Shown here piece by piece: positions 24,773 to 31,968 of a DNA stretch of 31,968 nucleotides. Position 1 is the stretch's first letter. Every line of letters begins with the position of its first letter. The position numbers and the translations under genes were made by a program. This DNA is from Thermogutta sp. (GTDB lineage: Bacteria; Planctomycetota; Planctomycetia; Pirellulales; Thermoguttaceae), in contig NZ_JACIYL010000001.1 in assembly GCF_014359955.1 (NCBI RefSeq), positions 1 through 31,968 on the forward strand, read 5' to 3'. Below the pieces are notes generated by a model. That model worked only from the letters and a program-made list of their open reading frames with translations. It searched no databases and had not been told where the DNA came from.

Positions 24773-27700
24773 CTATGGCTTCAACAGATCTTCGAGCGTG
24801 CCCGGTTGCGCGGGCCTTGGTGATGGGCCTTCCGGTTTCTGAGGGGAACCGCTCTCTGGAGCGCCGGTTTCTCGGCCAGACGTCCCACCCTGTGTGGACA
24901 TCTGCTCAGACATTTGCTCTTTCAACTGTTGGATCAATTGAACCACACGCGTCTGCTCGCTACTGAGTTTATCTAAAGTATAACTGACCGCGGGAGAATT
25001 CCCCTGCTCCTGAAGTTCCTGTGCAACCCGATCGGTCCGCCGCTGGATGGAATCCTGCAGAGCCCGCAGCGTTTGGAGTTGGAGAACGATCTGCCAGGAC
25101 AGCGATCCGCCGGGATTTTCCGCGTTCGGGGCCGCCGCACCGGAACCCGGCCCGCCGTCCTGATTTTCCATGGTCCTGCTTTCCCACCGCATGCCTTCCG
25201 CCAGCGCATCAAGGGACTCCAACGCCTCGCGCTGGATGGCCTGGGTCAGCTCGCTCGTATCACCATTGCGGAGGCGTTCGCCCGCCGTCCCCATCGCCGC
25301 TTCGACCTCTCCCAGCACCGACTCCCACACCGCCCAATCGGAAAGTTTTTCTTTCCACTCTCTTATTTCCGATTGTAACATTTCCTGGTCATGAGCCAGA
25401 TCGCTTACTTCTTTCTGCCAGGCAGATTGTTGCTCCACCGTTGTGACTTCTTTCTTCTTCTCGTTTAGACGTTTCGTCTCTTCTAAAAGACGCGCTTGCC
25501 GGTTGATGGTCTCCGCCAGCTTCTGCGCGTGCTCGGCAAGCAGCCGGGAAGCCTCCTCGGCAGCCTCGGACAATCCCCGTTGCATTAACTCCCGATGCAT
25601 TCGCTCCAACTCGGCCAGCGCATTTCTTCCGTGTTCCAGAGAACTCTTTCGATTCCCGGCCGACGCTGCCTCCTGAGCCGCCTCCATCTCTCTGGCGACT
25701 TTCTCAAGCCCGTCGCGAATTGAATCGCCCTCCGGTGTGGGAATTTGCTGCATGAGTTCTTCCGTTTCAGAGCGCACCTTGGCCTGTCTCTGAGCGAACT
25801 CCGCCTCTCCGCCCGTTTCGGAAACGTCCTGCCACCGCCGCTCGAATTCCTCCACCAGCGATTGTTGATCATCCTTCAAACGCTCGACTGTTTGTGCCAG
25901 TTCCCGCCACTTTTCAATTTTTATTCGCTGCTGGTCTTTATTCCCCTCCAGGATATTGAGCATCTCTTCTAAGAGAACGATCACTCGTTTCTGATATTCG
26001 ACGGCCTCGCTCACACGGTTCTGTCCGATTGCCTCGGCTGAATCACGTACCAGCCCAACCAGTCCACGCCGGATTGCCAGATCCACCGCACGTGCGACCA
26101 AAGCATCCTCAGAGGCGAGCCCCCTTCTCCCAGACGATTCGCCCCCTTCCTGTCCCGCCACGCCATTCTGCTCCTTTCCGTTACCTCCATGAGTAATGTC
26201 ACTCTCTTGCTGTGAGTCCTGCTTGTGACCGAACCGAGCCAGAAGCGTCTCCAAATCCGCGGCGAGGAAATTCTCCTCCCGAGCCAGCTCCTCTAATTTT
26301 CGGCGTACCTCCGCCGACAGCTCCTGCAACGACTTTCCCACCGTTTCAACACCAACCTTTTGAGTATTGCCATGAAGGGCTCTTTGCTTCAGCAGTATTA
26401 ACTCCACCTGTCTTCGGAACGAATTGCGTCCTTTAAATCGGGCCAGCAAATCGAGAATATTCCGTAGCGCACTCTCCCAGCTTGCCTGTTCCCGATCAAC
26501 TTTCTCCGCAATGCCTTTCATCCCTTCTATGTCATGGTCCATACGGCCCTCGGCGGCCTGCTGTCCGCTCATTTGTTGGGCCCAGCGGGCAATGATTCCG
26601 CAGTCGGCCTGGAGGGAAACCGCCTCTTTTTCGAAGCTTGTGCGAAGCTGGCTCTCGGCTTCCACGAGACCCGACCATTCGCTCAAATCGGAATAATTAC
26701 TCTGAAGCAGCGTCAGGATACCCCGGAGTTGGGCCAGCACTCCATTGGGCTGATTGCCAATATCCTGGCACACTTGCGTCTGCAAAAGATCGAGCGTATA
26801 CATGCGTTCGCTAAAATTCGGAGGAATATCACGATTGGCAATAACTGATGTCCATAGTTCGCGCCACTCCTGATTGATACGGGACTGAATATTGTAAATA
26901 TCACTCAGACGGTCGTAGAGTTTTTCGCACTCCGTCAGCATACGATCTCTGAATATCTCCTCAGTAACCACTTCAATGGTGAGTGGATTACTCGCTGATA
27001 ACTGCTCACGATAGTCCTCGGCAACAGCCGTGGCTGTCAGCGTCCCCTCTGATATTCCTTCTATGTGTGCCAGATCCAGCCACAGGTCACGATCCGCCGT
27101 CTCCCCCCAGGATGCCATATCGGACATTTTTCCTCGGGGTTTGGGATAGGGTTGCGGACCTTCCAGAACCGCCATGCTGTGATGCCACGCGCCGTTCTGG
27201 AGCTCGAGGGTCACCCGTTTCAGCGCAAGATCATCCCTGGCAGAAATTCGCAACGGCAACCGCCCGACCCGCGTCGCCAAAAGAAAGGGCACCTGCGGTT
27301 GCATGGCAATCACCGGAGGCAGGTCGGAAACGACGCGAATCTCCCATTCCGGATCGCCCACCGAGAATGTGCCGTCTTCCGCTTCCAGGTGAACGCTGTA
27401 CCGCCCTGAAGTCTCCAGCTCCCATCCGACCGACTGCGACGGCACCGCCTTGCCTTCGGGCGGAAACCGAAAGCTGCGCCGATTATCGGCGAGTTCGGCG
27501 GCCACCGCTCCACCTGGCTCACGAAGGATCCACGCCCGTCGCAACGCCCGATCGGCCGTGCCACGCAAAACGACTCGCGTGCCGGCTACGGCTCGGATCG
27601 GCCCATCGGTCACCTCCGACTTCCAGCCGGTATAAGTTGGCGGCTCCAACTGAACCGTCAGTGACGTCAAATGGGGCGGCTCAACAACGCGCACAAGCCG

Positions 27701-28531
27701 CCACGGATGAGAAAAATCGTCCCCGCCCCAGATCCGAAACTCAAAATCCGATCGTACCTGGTCGCGCTGAAAATAAAAGCGATTTCCCCGGCGCACCATG
27801 GAAAACCGGCCCACTGTTGTACGCTCGTCGCCTTCTGCCTCGCGGAAAACAATCCATACGTCGTCGGGTACCAGCCCACGTTCGGCAGCCACTTCTATGG
27901 AAAACTGTCCGCCCCGGGAAACCACCTCCGGATAATGTATGATTTTAAGATGTGTTCTCTGCGGCCACGCCAGATCGGAAAAGGGATTGAAGAGGCGAAT
28001 AAACGCCGTGCCAAACACCACCGGTTGGAATATAAAACCGCACGCAATCACACCTAGCGCGACTAACCATATGTAGAAAGCCACCAATCCCGGGCCTTTA
28101 AAACGACGGCACAAACGGCCAATGTCCGCGGCGTGGGCCTCTATATCATTCATTAAAAGGCCCCGCAATTCCGGCGAACCCCAGCGCGGGTCATCACTGG
28201 CCAGATGAGCAAATTCCCAGGCCGCCGCCAGACGCCCCCGCCAGCGCGCGTCCACCTGCTCAAGCCAGCGCGAGATCATCACACCATCAATTCGCAGCCG
28301 TAAAACAGGATGAATAAATCTCAAATAACTGCCGACGATTAGTAACCCTGCCACCGTGGTGATAATAACTCTTAACCCCTTATCATTGATCCGCAGAATA
28401 TAATCCATTCCGCACAACACAACGATCCCCGCACAAACGGCGAGCCCTGCCCGGCCAACCGCTGCCAATGACAGTCGCCGGTACAAACGACTTTCAAGAT
28501 CGTTAATGGCTCGAATAAACTCGTACTTCAT
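24773..28531 (-). CDS. DUF4175-like large membrane protein with long coiled coil
   Basis: A 1252-residue protein. N-terminal helices lie at about 25-43, 54-71 and 148-168; between them sits a cytoplasmic or peripheral helical region (MISRWLEQVDARWRGRLAAAWEF). Residues about 190-510 are beta-rich Ig-like segments (HLKIIHYPEVVSRGGQFSIEVAAERG, LTSLTVQLEPPTYTGWKS) facing outward. From about 540 to 1170 the protein is almost entirely charged alpha-helix, rich in Glu, Gln and Arg, predicted to form a very long coiled coil; the tail is Pro/Gly/Ser-rich. This layout matches the DUF4175 group found beside BatA/VWA genes. Role unknown; it could be a scaffold spanning the periplasm. It lies 182 bases after the VWA gene and one base from the P/Q-rich gene. 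Confidence 0.88.
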   Translation of the reverse strand: MKYEFIRAINDLESRLYRRLSLAAVGRAGLAVCAGIVVLCGMDYILRINDKGLRVIITTVAGLLIVGSYLRFIHPVLRLRIDGVMISRWLEQVDARWRGRLAAAWEFAHLASDDPRWGSPELRGLLMNDIEAHAADIGRLCRRFKGPGLVAFYIWLVALGVIACGFIFQPVVFGTAFIRLFNPFSDLAWPQRTHLKIIHYPEVVSRGGQFSIEVAAERGLVPDDVWIVFREAEGDERTTVGRFSMVRRGNRFYFQRDQVRSDFEFRIWGGDDFSHPWRLVRVVEPPHLTSLTVQLEPPTYTGWKSEVTDGPIRAVAGTRVVLRGTADRALRRAWILREPGGAVAAELADNRRSFRFPPEGKAVPSQSVGWELETSGRYSVHLEAEDGTFSVGDPEWEIRVVSDLPPVIAMQPQVPFLLATRVGRLPLRISARDDLALKRVTLELQNGAWHHSMAVLEGPQPYPKPRGKMSDMASWGETADRDLWLDLAHIEGISEGTLTATAVAEDYREQLSASNPLTIEVVTEEIFRDRMLTECEKLYDRLSDIYNIQSRINQEWRELWTSVIANRDIPPNFSERMYTLDLLQTQVCQDIGNQPNGVLAQLRGILTLLQSNYSDLSEWSGLVEAESQLRTSFEKEAVSLQADCGIIARWAQQMSGQQAAEGRMDHDIEGMKGIAEKVDREQASWESALRNILDLLARFKGRNSFRRQVELILLKQRALHGNTQKVGVETVGKSLQELSAEVRRKLEELAREENFLAADLETLLARFGHKQDSQQESDITHGGNGKEQNGVAGQEGGESSGRRGLASEDALVARAVDLAIRRGLVGLVRDSAEAIGQNRVSEAVEYQKRVIVLLEEMLNILEGNKDQQRIKIEKWRELAQTVERLKDDQQSLVEEFERRWQDVSETGGEAEFAQRQAKVRSETEELMQQIPTPEGDSIRDGLEKVAREMEAAQEAASAGNRKSSLEHGRNALAELERMHRELMQRGLSEAAEEASRLLAEHAQKLAETINRQARLLEETKRLNEKKKEVTTVEQQSAWQKEVSDLAHDQEMLQSEIREWKEKLSDWAVWESVLGEVEAAMGTAGERLRNGDTSELTQAIQREALESLDALAEGMRWESRTMENQDGGPGSGAAAPNAENPGGSLSWQIVLQLQTLRALQDSIQRRTDRVAQELQEQGNSPAVSYTLDKLSSEQTRVVQLIQQLKEQMSEQMSTQGGTSGRETGAPESGSPQKPEGPSPRPAQPGTLEDLLKP

Positions 28532-28713
28532 GATTTATCACTTTTCCCCGCTCCGCGGATTTTACAATCGCAACCACCAAGCGGATGGCTCCGTACGCGT
28601 TTAATCACATGGGCTGCCTTTCTGCCAGATCACCCCGCCGGATCTCCCGTGCCCATGCGCCCCTGACTCTCGACCACATGGCCAGACCACCTAATATGTG
28701 TTGTCACTTCCCA

Positions 28714-31035
28714 CTAAATCAGGCCCCACAGTTTCCGGAGGATCCACTCTAGAGTGAACATCCCGATAATCGAAGCCAGCACCAGGGGATGATTCCACAA
28801 AGTGATCGGCGGGAGAATTTCAACCGGCCTGGCTTTGCCCGCGGGCAAACTGTGAATCAGGCGATCGATCTGTTCCACCCGATAGACCTGCCCGCCGGTG
28901 CGCTTGGCCGCAGATGCCATATCGTCCCAGGCCACTTCGGTCTGCTCCATTTCTTTTTTTGGAGGCGACACCGTGAAGCTTGTGCGCACCGACTCCCGTT
29001 CTCCGGCCAACCAGGCCACGTATTCCCCGGGTGGAAGATCGTGGAGCACTGCCTGAAACGTATTGGCCTCCGGAGATCGCCGCTGGAGTCTTACCTGCCG
29101 CCGCAACTTTCCGTCTTGCCCAAGCCAGATGCTCACTTCTCCCCCTACACCACTCGGACCGGCTAGTCCTTGCAGTGTGATCCAAACCGGATCACCCGCC
29201 GCGTATATCTTTCGATCCGTACTCAGGATCGCCCCCCCAGCGGTCTCCAGTTTCGATCTCGCCATAGAACGAATTAATTCGAGCCAGAACTGGCGATACC
29301 ACATTAAATTATTGATTTTTCGCCACCGCCAGGTTTCATCGGTTGCATGGAAAAGCACCCGCCCTCTACCCACGTAAGAAAAAATGCACGCCGGATATTG
29401 CTTTTGATGATTCTGCACTGTTGCCAGTACTCTCGCCCCCGGTTTTATATCGTTAATATCGTGGAAGAAGTAAATCCCCGGCAGTCGCGACCATATTCGC
29501 CGTGAATCCTCCTCCGTCATCCCCAGAAGGAACCATGGCACCCGCCATCCATCATCCGTGGGCATCACACGGCAGGGGGACTCCGCGATGATGTCCCCAA
29601 CCGCCGATCCCGAACTGATGGGCAGGACTCGAGCAAGCGGGGTCGAGGCAATCGCTTCCCAACGCCAATTCCGGCCCGCGATCACCACCAATCCGCCCGG
29701 ATTCTCGTTTCGATCAACAAACCCCGCCAGATCCTCCCAAACACGGGTCGGAAAAACCGTCGCGGGCAGGTCCACCAGAATGATCACATCCTGTGCCCAC
29801 ACCTCATCGCGAGCCCCTCGAATAAGCTGCAATCCATTGTCTAAGTCCCCTCCCAATTCTGGATCCGCCGAAAGAAGGACGGAACGCAGAATAATACTAT
29901 TTTCCCGTCCCAGACAATTTTGTAAAAAGCGATATTCAAATCCCGGCGTATCCGCGATCAGCAGGACCTTGATCGCACGCTTTTCGACCCATAGTATCCT
30001 TGTTTGAGAGTTATTTTCCAGGGCCACTTCACCACTGGCCGCCTGGCATTCCAATCGTAATACGATTTCGCCCACTCTCGGCGGCCGGAACGCCATGGTC
30101 ACTTCCCGACGCCCTGTTTCAGGAACATCCGTCTTTTTTTCTGCCAAAACACTCTTATTTGATTCGTCTATTAGTCGGATATACAGAGATCTGTCCTGCA
30201 CATGTTTGGTGACAATATTTGCCCGTAGCACCACCGTGTCTCCCGCGAATACCCGGTCTTCCATGACCCAGTTTTCAATAGCCGCGTCGGGCCGTCGCCC
30301 CTCGGCTCCAGCGGCCACGAAGAAGACGGGAATAAACCGCCGTGCCGCCTCTTCGGCGGCATCAGCCAGCGACGGCCCCTCGTTGTTGACACCGTCTGTC
30401 AGCACCACTAACGCCGCGGGTGATGCCCCTCGTAGTCGGTCCATGACCTGGAGAATACTCCGGCCCAGGGGAGTGGAGGGTCGCTGCGGACGCAACTCCT
30501 TTAATCGGCTGGCTACTTCATCAGCATTATCCCCGTCAACTGGTATATCATTGAGGCAATAGACCTGCAGTCGATACTGGTCGCTCAGGCGATTAAAAAG
30601 GCCACGATCGCCCCCTACAAGCGCATTGACAACCGCCGCCCACCGTGAGCGCACTCTTTTGTTTTTATCCAATGCCGAGTTTGGCGTGGCCGCTGCCCTC
30701 CCGACTGGTTCGTCCTCCAGTGACATGCTCATTGAATCATCGAGAATGATCCCTATGAGCGGCCGACTGGTCCGCTGAGGAATAACGACCCACTGAGCGA
30801 GCATCGCCACGATAGCCAGAGTCGCACCTGTACGAAGGACGACCAGTATAATTCTTTGGTATTTTCCAAGATCGGTAGTACGCCGATAATACCAGCCCCA
30901 AAAAAAGGCCAAACACAGCACCACGAGAACCACGGTCACCCAGAGTGGCCACGGCCAGCCTCCGGCAATCTCATAGACGTACCCGTGGTCACGGGTCAGA
31001 TTTTCACCGACTATCCATTCAATGAGTCGTTTCAT
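28714..31035 (-). CDS. VWA-domain membrane protein with glutamine-amidotransferase-like domain
   Basis: A 773-residue protein. Two N-terminal membrane helices (about 31-49 and 62-85) are followed by a von Willebrand A domain with an intact metal site: D99-x-S101-x-S103 in LDDSMSMS, T188 in RPSTPLG and D214 in VVLTDGVNNE. Residues about 240-350 are beta-rich (Ig-like). About 355-590 resemble the class I glutamine-amidotransferase-like fold of such proteins (KVLLIADTPGFEYRFLQNCL, GGLVVIAGRNWRW) without a clear catalytic triad. A further beta domain and a last membrane helix (VLASIIGMFTLEWILRKLWGL) close the protein. VWA membrane proteins of Bat/MoxR operons act with MoxR AAA+ ATPases in envelope stress or complex assembly. 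It follows the BatA-like gene by 178 non-coding bases. Confidence 0.9.
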   Translation of the reverse strand: MKRLIEWIVGENLTRDHGYVYEIAGGWPWPLWVTVVLVVLCLAFFWGWYYRRTTDLGKYQRIILVVLRTGATLAIVAMLAQWVVIPQRTSRPLIGIILDDSMSMSLEDEPVGRAAATPNSALDKNKRVRSRWAAVVNALVGGDRGLFNRLSDQYRLQVYCLNDIPVDGDNADEVASRLKELRPQRPSTPLGRSILQVMDRLRGASPAALVVLTDGVNNEGPSLADAAEEAARRFIPVFFVAAGAEGRRPDAAIENWVMEDRVFAGDTVVLRANIVTKHVQDRSLYIRLIDESNKSVLAEKKTDVPETGRREVTMAFRPPRVGEIVLRLECQAASGEVALENNSQTRILWVEKRAIKVLLIADTPGFEYRFLQNCLGRENSIILRSVLLSADPELGGDLDNGLQLIRGARDEVWAQDVIILVDLPATVFPTRVWEDLAGFVDRNENPGGLVVIAGRNWRWEAIASTPLARVLPISSGSAVGDIIAESPCRVMPTDDGWRVPWFLLGMTEEDSRRIWSRLPGIYFFHDINDIKPGARVLATVQNHQKQYPACIFSYVGRGRVLFHATDETWRWRKINNLMWYRQFWLELIRSMARSKLETAGGAILSTDRKIYAAGDPVWITLQGLAGPSGVGGEVSIWLGQDGKLRRQVRLQRRSPEANTFQAVLHDLPPGEYVAWLAGERESVRTSFTVSPPKKEMEQTEVAWDDMASAAKRTGGQVYRVEQIDRLIHSLPAGKARPVEILPPITLWNHPLVLASIIGMFTLEWILRKLWGLI

Positions 31036-31213
31036 TGTTTCCCATTATGACATCTCGCACACAGGTCGCCCATGTCCCGGCCGGAGCTACGATCGTCGTG
31101 GATCATCTACTTTAACCTCTCGCCGGCAGTTCCACGGCAACCTCGGTCACGCTCTCAATAGCGCGACGCCATTGTGACGATCCGCAATTCTGTCTGCCAT
31201 GTTCTTTGTAGTC

Positions 31214-31968
31214 CTAGCTTTTTCCCGCGTGGGCAATCACTATTTCTACTATTACAAGTGCCAGTAGAGACAGCAGGAGTATCCGCGATAGTGTATTGCC
31301 CGATCCGCTACCGTGCTGCACGGGGCTTTCGAGGATTTGGTTGACAAGCTCCGCGGACACCATACGCGCCCCGGGCAGTCCCTTCTGCACTATCTCTTCC
31401 CAGCCTTGTGATCTCAAATCGGCCTCTTCCAGTGGTGTATTCACGGAGAACAACGGCACTTGCCGTGTTTGATTATTCGCATTAGCGATTTCTATTTTAT
31501 AAACACCTGCCCAATCGGTCTGTGTGTATTTCCATTGCCAGGCCCCATCGACCAGTTCTGCGCGCTCGCGCCGGGATTTCCCTTCTGCATCGGTGAGCAC
31601 GATCGTCGGTGCTTCGCTTACATTCCGCAGCGCCATGGACAGGCTCAGCGGCTGCCCACAGACCAGCGTCCGTGCGGATAGTCCCCCTGATAAAACCCAC
31701 GCTTTTATCTCCTGAATAAGTGGCACCCAAATCGGCCACAGTGGAAGCGATGTCCAGCTCGTATCGGCGGAAGTGGTAACGAGAACACCCCGCCCCAGGC
31801 CGTATTCCCAGGTGACAATGAGAGGATCTCCGTTAGAATAGCGCGCCACTATTTCACACGGAACAGAGTCTGTTCGCTGAAAGCGCAGGTAATTGCGTAC
31901 CGGCACGTGTGTGAGTCCCCCTTCCTCCCATCCCGCGAGAATCCGGACGATCGGATGGCGAGTATCCA
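31214..31968 (-). CDS. BatA-like aerotolerance-regulator membrane protein, 3' part only
   Basis: The frame is open to the right edge, so the gene continues beyond the window; the GTG at 31906 is internal, because the codons before it (reading DTRHPIVRILAGWEEGGLTH) belong to the protein. About 251 codons are seen. They match the C-terminal part of planctomycete BatA/VWA proteins: HPIVRILAG, DPLIVTWEYGLGRGVLVTTSADTSWTSLPLWP and WVPLIQEI, then a beta domain (GAWQWKYTQTDWAGVYKIEIAN) and one C-terminal membrane helix (LSRILLLSLLALVIVEIVIAH). The N-terminal BatA region and any VWA domain lie outside. It is the first gene seen of the right-hand cluster; MoxR and DUF58 genes would be expected further upstream. 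Confidence 0.85.
   Translation of the reverse strand, partial: DTRHPIVRILAGWEEGGLTHVPVRNYLRFQRTDSVPCEIVARYSNGDPLIVTWEYGLGRGVLVTTSADTSWTSLPLWPIWVPLIQEIKAWVLSGGLSARTLVCGQPLSLSMALRNVSEAPTIVLTDAEGKSRRERAELVDGAWQWKYTQTDWAGVYKIEIANANNQTRQVPLFSVNTPLEEADLRSQGWEEIVQKGLPGARMVSAELVNQILESPVQHGSGSGNTLSRILLLSLLALVIVEIVIAHAGKS

Noticed and set aside
26983..27942. 319-codon plus-strand open frame
   Set aside because: Antisense to the DUF4175-like gene; Pro/Arg-rich artefact of that sequence.
28532..28713. Small gene between the VWA and DUF4175-like genes
   Set aside because: The longest sensible minus-strand frame is about 24 codons, without a signal or ribosome binding site.
31036..31213. Small gene in the gap between the BatA-like and VWA genes
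   Set aside because: Minus-strand frames here are at most about 17 codons and have no site; I see nothing in the gap.

Overview
The window reads as chromosomal DNA of a planctomycete, probably of the Pirellulales type; a thermophilic Thermogutta-like organism is possible, but that is inference. The grounds are the moderately high GC, many exported or lipoprotein genes of planctomycete type, ASPIC/UnbV plus multihaem cytochrome genes, a DUF4175-like giant membrane protein beside BatA/VWA genes, weak or absent Shine-Dalgarno sites at several starts, and short palindromic repeats in the gaps. I see no rRNA, tRNA, CRISPR array, insertion sequence or phage gene.

Layout. (1) 1-104: 5' end of a secreted-protein gene running off the left edge. 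(2) 105-554: non-coding, with three palindromic repeat units. (3) 555-4825, minus strand: RNA-turnover operon of a doubtful small membrane ORF, rny (RNase Y), ymdB-like phosphodiesterase, a DUF2752 membrane protein coupled by an ATGA overlap, and a lipoprotein. A good minus-strand promoter and a strong hairpin lie upstream, at 5008-5090. (4) 5153-6760, plus strand: tilS and an FmdB-type zinc ribbon. (5) 6816-10538, minus: a proline-rich exported protein, guaB (IMP dehydrogenase), and an exported protein of unknown function. (6) 10820-15756, minus: a membrane-anchored pentahaem cytochrome with TPR tail, followed by an FG-GAP/ASPIC-UnbV protein. (7) 16294-18080, minus: a 57-aa lipoprotein, a 124-aa exported protein and an alpha/beta-hydrolase-like protein. 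(8) 18523-19470, minus: malate dehydrogenase. (9) 20086-21297, plus: archaeal-type phosphoglycerate mutase. (10) 21345 to the right edge, minus: a six-gene cluster, in transcription order BatA-like (5' cut), VWA/glutamine-amidotransferase-like membrane protein, DUF4175-like coiled-coil membrane protein, P/Q-rich protein, terpenoid-cyclase-fold repeat protein, and NPCBM-domain protein.

How they fit. Housekeeping genes (rny, tilS, guaB, mdh, apgM) are interleaved with lineage-specific envelope genes. The best candidates for an undescribed system are the right-hand VWA/DUF4175/cyclase-fold cluster and the cytochrome-ASPIC pair. A family of short near-perfect palindromes is confined to the gaps and is a further feature to pursue. 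All family assignments come from reading motifs by eye; no database search was run.
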